Shown one piece after another: positions 17,856 through 26,351 of a stretch of DNA of 64,000 nucleotides. How positions within the stretch are numbered: position 1 is the stretch's first letter; the number at the start of each line of letters is the position of its first letter. A program made the translations under genes and the position numbers. The notes below the pieces were generated by a model. It worked only from the letters and a program-made list of their open reading frames with translations, was not told the DNA's origin and made no database searches. This DNA is from Sphingomonas gei (GTDB lineage Bacteria; Pseudomonadota; Alphaproteobacteria; Sphingomonadales; Sphingomonadaceae), in NCBI RefSeq assembly GCF_004792685.1, contig NZ_SRXT01000004.1, forward strand, positions 496,001 through 560,000, written 5' to 3'.

Positions 17856-18170
17856 TTACTTGATCGCGGCGAGGTCGGTTTCGACCTTCTTGAGCGCCTC
17901 GTCGGTGAGCTTGCCGTTCGACATCGGCTGGACCGCGCGCAGGCTCATGCCCTTGAACATGTCGTAGGACGGGTGAGTCGATACGCCGGGAAGGTCGGCG
18001 TCGAGCACGGCCTTCGCCTGCGGATCGGCGACCAGCGCTTCGATCGGCGTGTCGAGGCTGAACTTGGCGGTCGCGGCGGCAGGCGCGGGCGCTGGTGCGG
18101 GCGTGGTCTGGGCGAACGCGCCGGGCGTGAGAAACGCAAGCGCGGCGGCGGCCGGAACGATGAACTTCAT
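17856..18170 (-). CDS. small secreted protein of unknown function
   Basis: A 104-residue protein with a clear Sec signal peptide (MKFIVPAAAALAFLTPGAFAQ, cleavage after AFA), a Pro/Ala linker and a compact domain FSLDTPIEALVADPQAKAVLD, then MFKGMSLRAVQPMSNG. The domain ends in a Lys-rich helix (EALKKVETDLAAIK). I recognise it only as a sphingomonad-type hypothetical periplasmic protein. ATG 18170 is preferred over an in-frame ATG at 18200 because the signal peptide begins there. Confidence 0.75.
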   Translation of the reverse strand: MKFIVPAAAALAFLTPGAFAQTTPAPAPAPAAATAKFSLDTPIEALVADPQAKAVLDADLPGVSTHPSYDMFKGMSLRAVQPMSNGKLTDEALKKVETDLAAIK

Positions 18171-18325
18171 AGGTGCGGAACCCTCTTCCCAAGCCGGCAT
18201 GCTGCCGGCGGCGTGAGCTTAGCCGCAACTTTGTGGCGGCGCCATGAACGGCGATCGGGGCGCCGCTTCGATATTGCCGGCGAATGTGGCAGGCTTGCCT
18301 CCGCAACAGCAGAAGGACGTGCGCG

Positions 18326-18682
18326 ATGTATGTCTGTGGCCTCGTGATCCCGGTGCCTGCCGAGCGGATCGACGACTATCGACGATGGGCCGAGCGCGGG
18401 GCGGGGTTCTTCCGGGAATATGGCTGCCTGGAGATCGTCGAATCGTGGGAGGATCTGGTGCCAGAGGGCAAGCAGACCGACTTCCGTCGCGCGGTTGCCG
18501 CGGAGGCTGGCGAGAAGATCGTCTTCACCTGGCAAATCTGGCCCGACAAGGCGTTTTTCGAAGCCGCCGAAGCGCGGATGCACGACGATCCGCGGATGGA
18601 CAGCGCGGGCGAGCCGCCCTTCGATGCCCGGAGGCTGATCCTCGGCTGCTTCGTGCCGATCGTGTCGATGGGCAGGGGTTAG
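18326..18682 (+). CDS. DUF1428 family protein
   Basis: The 118-residue protein (MYVCGLVIPVPAERIDDYR at the start, KIVFTWQIWPDKAFFEAAEARMHDDPRM in the middle, ARRLILGCFVPIVSMG at the end) is a DUF1428 member, a family with a ferredoxin-like dimeric alpha/beta barrel fold and no known reaction. ATG 18326 has AGAAGGA nearby. Length is normal for the family. It is divergent from the secreted-protein gene and is followed by a palindromic repeat pair. Confidence 0.85.
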   Translation: MYVCGLVIPVPAERIDDYRRWAERGAGFFREYGCLEIVESWEDLVPEGKQTDFRRAVAAEAGEKIVFTWQIWPDKAFFEAAEARMHDDPRMDSAGEPPFDARRLILGCFVPIVSMGRG

Positions 18683-18703
18683 AGTTGCCGCGAGATCCAG
18701 ATC

Positions 18704-18803
18704 TGTTCCCCGGCGGAGGCCGGGGCCCAGTTGCGAGCGCCCTGTAGGGGCCCATTCTCTCGCCACTGGGCCGATGCTGGGCCCCGGCCTTCGCCGGGGA
18801 ACA
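18704..18803. repeat. REP-like inverted repeat pair, GC-rich type
   Basis: Left arm TGTTCCCCGGCGGAGGCCGG with GGCCCAG and right arm CTGGGCC with CCGGCCTTCGCCGGGGAACA form a long imperfect dyad around a 46-base spacer. The same arms recur at 24283, 29134, 41541 and 42903, in a variant where the outer bases read GTCA(C/T)CC. Confidence 0.85.
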
Positions 18804-18834
18804 GCGTGGTCTTTCAGGTGCCGGAACCCAAACT

Positions 18835-19665
18835 TTATCGCCCCGACGCCGGACCGAGCGCCAGCAGCCAGAGGTCCGGCGGCGCATTGAGGCGGAAGGG
18901 CAGGCTGCCGCCGATGCCGGCGGTGACGATCACTCGGCGCGCGCCTTCGCGGATCACGCCGCAGCGATAGCGGTCCTGGTAGCGCGAGACCGGATCGAGC
19001 GAACCGTAAAACGGGATAACCACTTGCCCGCAATGCGTGTGGCCGGCGAGGAGAAGCGGAAAATCCGGCGGCAGCAGCGGCGCGATGTCGGGCGAGTGGC
19101 TGAGCACCAGCTTCGCGCCGGGCAGCCGGCGCGCCGCGGCGAGGGTCGGCGCGGTCCGCGCATGCTCCGAATAGTCGTCGTCCACCGCCGCGATCGCCAG
19201 CGGCCCACGCACCGCCGCCTGATTGGCGAGCAAGGTCACCCCCGCCGCATCGAGCGCGGTTCGAACCGCGCCGAGCCCGGTCCAGTGATCGTGATTGCCG
19301 GGCACCGCGACGACTCCCAGCCGCGCGCGCAGGCGCTTGAGCGGCGCCAGCGTGGCGCTCGCCGTCGCCGCGTCGATCGTCTCGCTTCCCGGTGTGAAAT
19401 CGCCGGCGATGAGGATGAGATCGGGGCGCAGCGCATTGACCTGCGCAACTACTCGCCCGAGCCGGGCGGGCGTGACGGCAAGGTTGCCGGCATGCAGGTC
19501 GCTCAGCAGCACCAGCCGCAGCGGTGGCGCGCCGGCGGGCCAATCGGGCAAGGCGATGTCGGCGCGCCGCACGATCGGATCGGCGCGCGCCTCCAGAAAG
19601 CCCCATAAAAGGCAGCCGAGCAGGCACGCCGCCGCCACGATCGGCAAAAGTCTCGTCATTCGCAT
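18835..19665 (-). CDS. membrane-anchored metallophosphoesterase
   Basis: A 276-residue calcineurin-like phosphoesterase of the YaeI/YkuE kind. It begins with a hydrophobic anchor or signal (LLPIVAAACLLGCLLWGF), then the metal-binding series SDLHAGN (D56, H58), GDFTPG, GNHDHW near 122 and AGHTHCGQV near 208. Relatives act on phosphodiesters or UDP-linked lipids at the periplasmic face. A second in-frame ATG lies two codons later. It is divergent from the DNA ligase gene but its membrane anchor argues against it being the ligase-associated nuclease PdeM. Confidence 0.87.
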   Translation of the reverse strand: MRMTRLLPIVAAACLLGCLLWGFLEARADPIVRRADIALPDWPAGAPPLRLVLLSDLHAGNLAVTPARLGRVVAQVNALRPDLILIAGDFTPGSETIDAATASATLAPLKRLRARLGVVAVPGNHDHWTGLGAVRTALDAAGVTLLANQAAVRGPLAIAAVDDDYSEHARTAPTLAAARRLPGAKLVLSHSPDIAPLLPPDFPLLLAGHTHCGQVVIPFYGSLDPVSRYQDRYRCGVIREGARRVIVTAGIGGSLPFRLNAPPDLWLLALGPASGR

Positions 19666-19715
19666 GACGAACGTCGTAACGGGAGCGCATCGGCCGCGCT
19701 ATGCGTTGCGTCGCC

Positions 19716-21299
19716 ATGCGCGCCTTTGCCGACCTGCTCGATGCCCTGATCTACACTCGCTCGCGCAATGCCAAATTGCGGCTGATCGGCGATTATCTGA
19801 CGAACACGCCCGATCCCGACCGCGGCTGGGCGATGGCGGCGCTGACCGGCAGCCTCGACTTGCCCGCGGTCAAGCCCGCGCTGATCCGCGCGCTGATCGA
19901 GGCACGCGTCGATCCGGTGCTGTTCGCATTGAGCCGCGATTTTGTCGGCGATTCGGCCGAGACGGTCGCCTTGCTGTGGCCCGAGCCCGAGGGTGGGAAA
20001 GTAGTGGCGGCGCCGCTGACGCTTTCCGAAGTGGTGCAGGTACTCGGCACGATCTCCAAGTCCGACGCGCCGGCGGCGCTCGCGTCGATGCTCGACCGGC
20101 TCGAGGCCGACGAGCGCTTCGCCTTGCTCAAGCTGGCTACCGGCGGGCTGCGGGTCGGGGTGTCGGCGCGGCTGGCCAAGACCGCGCTGGCGCAGGCGTT
20201 CGGGCTCGACGTCGATGCGGTCGAGGAGGTTTGGCACGGGCTGGTGCCGCCTTATACACCCTTGTTCGACTGGGCCGAGGGGCGCGGCACCCAGCCGACG
20301 CCGGAGAATGTGCCGGTGTTCCGGCCGTTCATGCTCGCGCATCCGCTCGAGGAAGCGAGCGTCAGCCTCGACGAGTATGCCGCCGAGTGGAAATGGGACG
20401 GGATCCGGGTGCAGATCGTCCATGTCGCGGGCGAGACGCGGCTCTACAGTCGCGCGGGCGACGACATCACGCACAGCTTCCCCGAAGTGGCGAAGGCGTT
20501 CGTCACGCCGGGGGTGCTCGACGGCGAATTGCTGGTGAAGGGCAATGCGCAGGGCGGTGAAGGCGGCGCGGGGAGCTTCAATGCGCTCCAGCAGCGGCTA
20601 GGGCGGAAGATTGTCGCGGCCAAGACGCTTGCTGAATATCCGGCATTCGTGCGGCTCTACGACATCTTGTTCGATGGGCTCGAGGATCTGCGCGCATTGC
20701 CCTGGTCCGAACGGCGCGGGCGGCTGGAGGCATTCGCCGCCGGGCTCGACCCCGAGCGGTTCGACGTGTCGGCGGTGATCGAGGCGGCGGACTTCGCGTC
20801 GCTCGAGGAAATCCGCGCGGGTGCGCGTGACGCGGCGATCGAAGGGGTGATGCTCAAGCGGCGCGATTCGCCATATGTCGGCGGGCGGCGCGCCGGTTTG
20901 TGGTACAAATGGAAGCGCGATCCGCTCAACGCCGATTGCGTGCTGATGTATGCCCAGCGCGGCAACGGCAAACGCAGCTCCTTTTATTCGGACTTCACGT
21001 TCGGCGCGTGGACCGAGGCGGGCGAATTGCTCCCGGTGGGCAAGGCCTATTTCGGCTTCACCGACGAAGAGCTCAAATGGCTCGACCATCATGTCCGCAA
21101 CCACACGGTCAATCGCTTCGGCCCGGTGCGCGAGACCGACAAGTCGCTGGTGCTCGAAGTGGCGTTCGATTCGATCCACGAATCGAAGCGGCACAAATCG
21201 GGGCTGGCGATGCGCTTCCCGCGGATCAGCCGGATCCGCACCGACAAGCCGGCGCGCGAGGCGGACACGATCGCGGGGCTTCGGAAACTGGTGACCTGA
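19716..21299 (+). CDS. ATP-dependent DNA ligase (ligase-associated repair set)
   Basis: The protein has an N-terminal DNA-binding domain (FADLLDALIYTRSRNAKLRLI), then the nucleotidyltransferase core with the adenylated lysine in EWKWDGIRVQIV (K226 from 19716), and the OB-fold domain. Motifs ending in GVMLKRRDSPYVGGRR, LWYKWKRDP and FDSIHESKRHKSGLAMRFPR are complete. With 527 residues it belongs to the bacterial ligase type found with a dedicated exonuclease and Lhr-like helicase, and both are present at 32454 and 33780. ATG 19716 (MRAFADLL) fits the family better than ATG 19701. It probably seals breaks in DNA damage response. Confidence 0.92.
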   Translation: MRAFADLLDALIYTRSRNAKLRLIGDYLTNTPDPDRGWAMAALTGSLDLPAVKPALIRALIEARVDPVLFALSRDFVGDSAETVALLWPEPEGGKVVAAPLTLSEVVQVLGTISKSDAPAALASMLDRLEADERFALLKLATGGLRVGVSARLAKTALAQAFGLDVDAVEEVWHGLVPPYTPLFDWAEGRGTQPTPENVPVFRPFMLAHPLEEASVSLDEYAAEWKWDGIRVQIVHVAGETRLYSRAGDDITHSFPEVAKAFVTPGVLDGELLVKGNAQGGEGGAGSFNALQQRLGRKIVAAKTLAEYPAFVRLYDILFDGLEDLRALPWSERRGRLEAFAAGLDPERFDVSAVIEAADFASLEEIRAGARDAAIEGVMLKRRDSPYVGGRRAGLWYKWKRDPLNADCVLMYAQRGNGKRSSFYSDFTFGAWTEAGELLPVGKAYFGFTDEELKWLDHHVRNHTVNRFGPVRETDKSLVLEVAFDSIHESKRHKSGLAMRFPRISRIRTDKPAREADTIAGLRKLVT

Positions 21300-21356
21300 C
21301 CCCCTCGACTTCGCGGCGGCTTGCAATAAGCTTGGCGGAAAAGGGGGAGACCAACC

Positions 21357-22652
21357 ATGATCCGCACGCTGCTTGCCGCCACTGCTCTGCTCGCGCTGGC
21401 GCCGCCGGCGATCGCCCAGACCTATGCGATCCAGGCGGGCCACCTGATCGTCGACGCGGCAAAGCCGGCGCGCGGGCCTTCGACCTTGATCGTCGAAAAG
21501 GGACGGATCGTGCGAGTCGAGGACGGCGCCACTGCTCCGGCCGGCGCGACGGTGGTCGACATGCGCGGCAAGACCGTGCTGCCAGGGCTGATCGACGTCC
21601 ATGTCCATCTCACGATGAATGCCGGCGAGCCCTGGTATCAGGGGCTGACCACCAAATATTCCGAAGCCTATGCGACGACGGTCGGACTGAGGAACGCGCT
21701 GATCACCGCGCGCGCGGGCTTCACCACGGTGCGCGATCTCGGCGGCGGCACTGATGCCAGCCTCGCGATGCGCGATGCAGTCGCCGAGGGGGGCTTTCCG
21801 GGGCCGCGCATCCTCGTCTCGGGGCCGGCGCTGTCGATCATCGGCGGGCATGGCGACATGACCGCCGGGATGGCACCCGAATTGCGCAACGCGATCGATC
21901 ATGAAGGCGCGCAATTTTGGGTGTGCACCGGCGCTGCCGAATGCGCCAAGGCGGTGCGCAAACTTGCCGCGGCGGGAGTCGATGCGATCAAGTTCCACGC
22001 GACCGGCGGGGTGCTCGATGCGGGCGCGATGGGGCTCGAGCAGCATTTCACCGACGCCGAGATGAAGGCGATCTGCGACACCGCGCACGAGATGCACCGC
22101 AAATGCGCCGCGCATGCACATGGCGCGCGCGGGATCGAGGCGGCGGTGCGCGCCGGAGTCGATTCGATCGAGCACGGCACGTTCGCCGACGATGTGGACG
22201 TCCAGCTGATGAAGGCCAAGGGGACGTACTTCTCGGCGACGTTGATGGCGTTCAGCGGGCTCAACCTGTATCTCGGCAAGGGCATCTTCAGCCCCAATGC
22301 CGAGTTCAAGGCGCGCCAGACGCTCGATCAATGGGGCAAGGCGCTGGGCCGCGCCTACAAAGCGGGGGTCAAGATCGCGCTCGGCACTGACGCCGCGGTC
22401 TATCCGCACGGCCGCAACGGCGAGGAGATCGGGCTGATGGTGTCGAAGGCGGGAATAACGCCGCGCGACGCGCTGATCGCCGCGACCAAGGGGGGCGCCG
22501 ATCTGCTCGGGCTTTCCGCCGAAATCGGCACGCTGGATCCGGGCAAGTCGGCCGATCTGATCGCCGTCGACGGCGATCCGCTGACCGACCCCGCCGCGGT
22601 GCTCCATGTCGGCTATGTCATGGTGGCGGGCAAGCCGATCCCGCTGCAGTGA
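21357..22652 (+). CDS. secreted amidohydrolase family protein
   Basis: A 431-residue metal-dependent hydrolase of the imidazolonepropionase/prolidase-like amidohydrolase group. A signal peptide (MIRTLLAATALLALAPPAIA) precedes the beta-sandwich and barrel. Metal ligands are visible in GLIDVHVHLT (H82, H84), IKFHATGGV, CAAHAHGARG, SIEHGTF and LGTDAAVYPHG. Related exported enzymes hydrolyse X-Pro dipeptides or other amides in the periplasm; the substrate cannot be deduced here. Its stop overlaps the transporter's GTG start (22649), so the two are likely co-expressed, perhaps for uptake of the product. Confidence 0.9.
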   Translation: MIRTLLAATALLALAPPAIAQTYAIQAGHLIVDAAKPARGPSTLIVEKGRIVRVEDGATAPAGATVVDMRGKTVLPGLIDVHVHLTMNAGEPWYQGLTTKYSEAYATTVGLRNALITARAGFTTVRDLGGGTDASLAMRDAVAEGGFPGPRILVSGPALSIIGGHGDMTAGMAPELRNAIDHEGAQFWVCTGAAECAKAVRKLAAAGVDAIKFHATGGVLDAGAMGLEQHFTDAEMKAICDTAHEMHRKCAAHAHGARGIEAAVRAGVDSIEHGTFADDVDVQLMKAKGTYFSATLMAFSGLNLYLGKGIFSPNAEFKARQTLDQWGKALGRAYKAGVKIALGTDAAVYPHGRNGEEIGLMVSKAGITPRDALIAATKGGADLLGLSAEIGTLDPGKSADLIAVDGDPLTDPAAVLHVGYVMVAGKPIPLQ

Positions 22653-23482
22653 GAGCCGAAACCCTCGCCCCGGCGATGATGATCGCCTCGGGATCGATCC
22701 ACGCGGTGGTGAACGCGATCCTCAAGGGCGGCAAGGACAAGATGGCCGGGCGCGCGCTGATCGACGGATCGAGCGCGGTGCTGCTGTTGCCGGCGACCTT
22801 GCTCGTGCCGCTGCCGGAGGGAGCCTGGGGCTGGCTGGCGGCGACCGCGTTGATCCACTGCCTCTATCTCTACGCCCTGGTGCGCGCATTCGAGGCGAGC
22901 GACTTTTCCGCGGCCTATCCGATCCTGCGCGGGACCGCGCCTTTGGTCACCGCGGCGCTTGCGGTCGGGGTGTTCGGCGAGGCGGCGAGCGGGCGCGAAT
23001 TGGCAGGAATCGCGCTGATCGGCGCGGCGCTGTTCGGGATGGTCGGTGGGCGGCATATCGGCCGCGCCGGGCTGGGCTGGGCATTGCTCACCGGGGTGAT
23101 GATCGCGGCCTATACCGTGGTCGATGCGCATGGCGTGCGCGCGGCGCCGACGCCGGCGAGCTTCATCGTGTGGATGTTCGTGCTGATGGGCAGCCTGACC
23201 GTGGCGATGTTCGCATTGCTGTCGCGCGGGCGGATCTTCGCCTCGGCGCGGTCGCAATGGCGCCCCGGCGCGGCGGCGGGCGCGCTGTCGATCCTGACCT
23301 ATGGGCTGGCGCTCAGTGCGTTCGCGCTCGGACCGACTGCGCCGCTGGCGGCGCTGCGCGAGACGGGGATGGTGACCGCGCTGCTGATCGCGACGTTCGT
23401 GCTCAAGGAGCGGGTGACCGCGGGGCGGGCGGCGGGCGTGCTGGGGATCCTGGGCGGGGCCTTGCTGATCCTGACGGGATAG
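22649..23482 (+). CDS. EamA/DMT family transporter
   Basis: A 277-residue protein with ten predicted hydrophobic helices in two EamA-type repeats, for example LLLPATLLVPLPEGAWGWLAA and ALLIATFVLKERVTAGRAAGV. The ending LGILGGALLILTG is typical of the drug/metabolite transporter superfamily, which exports amino acids or metabolites. It starts with GTG overlapping the amidohydrolase stop. Substrate unknown; coupling to the peptidase-like enzyme suggests a small amide or amino acid. Confidence 0.88.
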   Translation: MRAETLAPAMMIASGSIHAVVNAILKGGKDKMAGRALIDGSSAVLLLPATLLVPLPEGAWGWLAATALIHCLYLYALVRAFEASDFSAAYPILRGTAPLVTAALAVGVFGEAASGRELAGIALIGAALFGMVGGRHIGRAGLGWALLTGVMIAAYTVVDAHGVRAAPTPASFIVWMFVLMGSLTVAMFALLSRGRIFASARSQWRPGAAAGALSILTYGLALSAFALGPTAPLAALRETGMVTALLIATFVLKERVTAGRAAGVLGILGGALLILTG

Positions 23483-23756
23483 CAGCGCCAATCCGGCCGC
23501 AGGCGATCATCTGCGTCGCGAGCTCGGCGGCGGGGCAGGCGGCTTCGCCCCTCAGCCACGAGCGGCGATCGCCAGCTGTGCGGCAGCCGCCGCCAATGCC
23601 GGCATCGTCGCCGGTGCGGGCAGATCGCGCCGCGATCAGTGCGGCGAGCCGGCGCTGGAGCTTGTCGCCGGTGCGGCCTTCGAAAAGCATGCGGGCGACT
23701 GCACGCCGCGCCCAGACATGGCGGGTGCGCCTCGCGCGCGGATCGATTTCCGCCAT
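23403..23756 (-). CDS. doubtful small ORF in the spacer after the DMT transporter
   Basis: The only candidate in the 428-base gap 23483-23910 is a 117-residue frame starting at ATG 23756 (MAEIDPRARRTRHVWARRAVARMLFEG). The first 45 residues look protein-like and basic. The rest is low in hydrophobic residues, and the last 27 codons overlap the transporter gene on the other strand, so the end may be spurious or shifted. No family recognised. I list it as possible coding rather than established. Confidence 0.3.
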   Translation of the reverse strand: MAEIDPRARRTRHVWARRAVARMLFEGRTGDKLQRRLAALIAARSARTGDDAGIGGGCRTAGDRRSWLRGEAACPAAELATQMIACGRIGAAIPSGSARPRPGSPARPPPAPRSPAP

Positions 23757-23910
23757 GCTGCCTCGCGATTCGCATGTAGCGCATCGCGTGGCTGCCGCGC
23801 CGGACTTTTGGGCAGCTTCGTCCGGAAGCGGCGTTTTTTTGCTGCGGTTTCGAACTCGCGCGGGCTGCAGTGCCGGTGCAGGGTGCGGCGCCAATTTCAG
23901 GAGACGGTGA

Positions 23911-24267
23911 ATGAGCGAAGCACACCGCGTGGTGGCGATCTTGCCGAGCAACGATCTCGATGCCAGCGAGCGCTTTTACCAGCGGCTCGGGTTCCGCGTG
24001 GTCAGCGATCATGGCGATTACCGCATTCTGGAGGACGGGCGCGGCGGGCACCTGCATCTCAACCGCATGAAAGGCTGGCCGGCGAAGCTCGAGGACAACC
24101 CCTTTGGGCTCTACCTCTATGTCGAGGACGTCGACGCCGTGGCCGATCGGGTCCGCGAGTTGATCATCGAGCCGGGCGCGCCGCACCGCAAGCCTTGGGG
24201 TACCTACGAATTCGCGGTCAGCGATCCGAGCGGGACGTTGGTGCGGGTGGGGCGGGTGCTGGGCTGA
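23911..24267 (+). CDS. VOC family (glyoxalase/bleomycin resistance) protein
   Basis: A 118-residue single-repeat VOC protein: VAILPSNDLDASERFYQRLGF opens the fold, GGHLHLNRMKGW holds the middle ligand region, GLYLYVEDVDAVADRVREL starts the second unit, and YEFAVSDPSGTLVRVGR closes it. Members dimerise to bind bleomycin-type drugs or catalyse glyoxalase-like reactions; the exact role is open. Note that a decayed relative lies at 11933-12075. Confidence 0.88.
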   Translation: MSEAHRVVAILPSNDLDASERFYQRLGFRVVSDHGDYRILEDGRGGHLHLNRMKGWPAKLEDNPFGLYLYVEDVDAVADRVRELIIEPGAPHRKPWGTYEFAVSDPSGTLVRVGRVLG

Positions 24268-24282
24268 AGCGGGCCCGCAGCC

Positions 24283-24363
24283 GTCATCCCGGCGAGGGCC
24301 GGGATCCAGAATTGCGGGCCGAAGTACTTGTGGCCCTGGGCCCCGGCCTTCGCCGGGGTGACG
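24283..24363. repeat. REP-like inverted repeat pair, GC-rich type
   Basis: GTCATCCCGGCGAGGGCCGG at one end and CCGGCCTTCGCCGGGGTGAC at the other form a dyad around about 40 bases. Same element as at 18704, 29134, 41541 and 42903. Confidence 0.88.
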
Positions 24364-24395
24364 AGATAGATTTAGAGATTACGCCCCGAGCCAAA

Positions 24396-24430
24396 CGAAA
24401 AGGGCCGGACGTTGCCGCCCGGCCCTTTCG
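24396..24430. terminator. bidirectional hairpin terminator
   Basis: CGAAAAGGGCCGG and CGGCCCTTTCG pair across 11 bases. It lies between the VOC gene and the convergent cold-shock gene ending at 24449 and can serve both. Confidence 0.7.
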
Positions 24431-24448
24431 CTATCGGCTTGGCTGAGA

Positions 24449-25300
24449 TCAGCTGCCGGGCGTGAGGTTCACTGCCGCATATTTGCCGCGGCGATCGACT
24501 TCGAGCTCGAACTCGAGACGGTCGCCTTCGTTGAGCGTCGGCATGCCGGCGCGCTCGACGGCGCTGATGTGGACGAATGCGTCGGGCTGGCCATCGTCGC
24601 GCTGAATGAAGCCGAAGCCCTTCATCGCGTTGAAGAACTTGACCGTTCCGGACGCTTTCTCGCCGGTCAGCTGGCGCTGCGGACCACCCGCACCACCGGC
24701 ACCGCCGCGAGGGGCGCCGGGGCCCGCGTCGCGATCGCGCGGCGGACCCGAATCGGTCACCGGCATCGGCTCGCCGTCGATCTTGAGATCGGTCGCCGAG
24801 ATGCGGCCGCCACGATCGACGAGCGTGAAGCCCATCGGCTGGCCTTCGGCGAGACCGGTGAGACCGGCCTGCTCGACTGCCGAGATGTGGACGAACACGT
24901 CTTCGCCGCCGTCATCGCGAACGACGAAGCCGAAGCCCTTTTGCGAATTGAAGAATTTTACGACGCCCGTCGCTTCGCCGACGACCTGGGGGGGCATGCC
25001 GCCGCCACCGCCACCGCCGCCGCCGCGGAAACCACCGCCGCCGCCGCCGCCGCTGAAGCCGCCGCCACCACCGCCGCGATAGCCACCGCCACCGCCGCCG
25101 CTGAAGCCGCCGCCACTGAAGCCGCCGCGATCACCACCGAAACCGCCGCCGCCGCCGCTGAAGCCACCGCCGCCGCCGAAGCCGCCGCGATCACCACCGC
25201 CAAAGCTGCTACCGCCGCCGCCGCCTTCGTCGCCAAAACCGTCGCGCTTGTCTCTGCCGCGCCCGCCGCGATCCCCACGGCGCCCTCGATCAAAACTCAT
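24449..25300 (-). CDS. double cold-shock-domain protein with glycine-rich N-terminus
   Basis: A 283-residue RNA-binding protein. Residues 1-105 are a basic start (DRGRRGDRGGRGRDKR) followed by long Gly/Ser/Arg/Phe repeats. Two cold-shock domains follow: GVVKFFNSQKGFGFV with DVFVHISAVE near 112-150, and GTVKFFNAMKGFGFI with AFVHISAVE near 217-255. Each has RNP1 and RNP2 signatures. Alphaproteobacteria often have double-CSD proteins, but the glycine-rich, RGG-like arm resembles eukaryotic RNA-binding proteins and may drive condensation. The gene has a long leader (25301-25507), as many cold-shock genes do; I see no defined element in it. Confidence 0.93.
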   Translation of the reverse strand: MSFDRGRRGDRGGRGRDKRDGFGDEGGGGGSSFGGGDRGGFGGGGGFSGGGGGFGGDRGGFSGGGFSGGGGGGYRGGGGGGFSGGGGGGGFRGGGGGGGGGMPPQVVGEATGVVKFFNSQKGFGFVVRDDGGEDVFVHISAVEQAGLTGLAEGQPMGFTLVDRGGRISATDLKIDGEPMPVTDSGPPRDRDAGPGAPRGGAGGAGGPQRQLTGEKASGTVKFFNAMKGFGFIQRDDGQPDAFVHISAVERAGMPTLNEGDRLEFELEVDRRGKYAAVNLTPGS

Positions 25301-25507
25301 GCCCTGTTCGTCTTCCCGGTTCGCCCATACTCAATCAAAACCCAAGCGCCGGACGAATAACGCAGGTGTTCGGGCACAAAAAACAGCGCCACAGAATCGG
25401 CATAGCCCAAATTCGTACAGCGCGCGACCGAAAATCGACTTGATTAGGCCAGATTTGCGGAGACTGCGGCGCTTGCGCCACGGTTCGGCGCACGGCACAG
25501 GTGCGTC

Positions 25508-26320
25508 ATGGAGCAAATCGCCGAATTGATCGCCAGTCCGGCCGCATGGGTCGCGCTCGTCACATTGATCGTGATGGAGGTCGTCCTCGGCATCGACAAT
25601 CTGATCTTCATTTCGATTCTGTCGAACAAGCTGCCCGAGGCGCAGCGTCAGAAGGCGCGCACGATCGGCATCAGCCTGGCGCTGGTGATGCGGCTCGCGC
25701 TGCTGACGATGATCGCATGGATCGTCGGGCTGGTGGCGCCGGTGTTCGACCTCGGGCTGGTCGGACCGCTCGGGGCGCATGGCGAGCCGGCGTTCGAGAC
25801 GCAATTCTCGTGGCGCGACCTGATCCTGATCGCTGGCGGGCTGTTCCTGGTGTGGAAGGCGACCAAGGAGATCCACCATTCGGTCGACACGCATCAAAGC
25901 GACGATCTGCTCGACAAGAAGCATGTCGCGTCGATCAATTTCACTGCGGCGATCGTCCAGATCCTGTTGCTCGACATCGTCTTCTCGATCGATTCGATCC
26001 TCACTGCGGTCGGCATGACCGAGCATGTCGAGATCATGTACGTCGCAGTGGTGGTCGCCGTGACGGTGATGCTGGTCGCCGCGACGCCGCTCGCCAATTT
26101 CATCAACGGCAACCCGACCGTGGTGATGCTGGCGCTCGGCTTCCTGCTGATGATCGGGATGGTGCTGATCGCCGAGGGCTTCGGCGCGCATATCCCCAAG
26201 GGCTATATCTATACGGCGATGGCGTTTTCGGCCGGAGTCGAGATCCTCAACATCTGGTCGCGGCGGGCGCGGGAGAAGAAGGCCGCGGCAGTTAACGCGT
26301 CGCCGCCCGGAGAGCATTGA
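25508..26320 (+). CDS. TerC family integral membrane protein
   Basis: A 270-residue TerC-like protein with seven or so membrane helices. Characteristic acidic motifs are [20 protein letters not shown] near residues 23-42 and [15 protein letters not shown] in the second half, with [16 protein letters not shown] near the end. TerC/YkoY/Alx proteins are linked to metal (Mn2+) efflux and tellurite resistance. The tail is cytoplasmic and basic. It stands alone between the divergent cold-shock gene and the downstream RNase D gene, which starts 32 bases later and may be co-transcribed. Confidence 0.9.
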   Translation: MEQIAELIASPAAWVALVTLIVMEVVLGIDNLIFISILSNKLPEAQRQKARTIGISLALVMRLALLTMIAWIVGLVAPVFDLGLVGPLGAHGEPAFETQFSWRDLILIAGGLFLVWKATKEIHHSVDTHQSDDLLDKKHVASINFTAAIVQILLLDIVFSIDSILTAVGMTEHVEIMYVAVVVAVTVMLVAATPLANFINGNPTVVMLALGFLLMIGMVLIAEGFGAHIPKGYIYTAMAFSAGVEILNIWSRRAREKKAAAVNASPPGEH

Positions 26321-26351
26321 GGTAAACGCGCAACGCGCCTATGCGCGCGGC

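Noticed and set aside
18835..19665. Metallophosphoesterase considered as PdeM, the ligase-associated endonuclease
   Set aside because: It begins with a membrane anchor or signal and resembles YaeI-type enzymes; PdeM is cytoplasmic and sits with the helicase.
24960..25220. Dense GCC/CCG repeats, first considered as a CRISPR-like or satellite array
   Set aside because: It is the coding sequence of the glycine-rich arm, with no uniform repeat-spacer structure.
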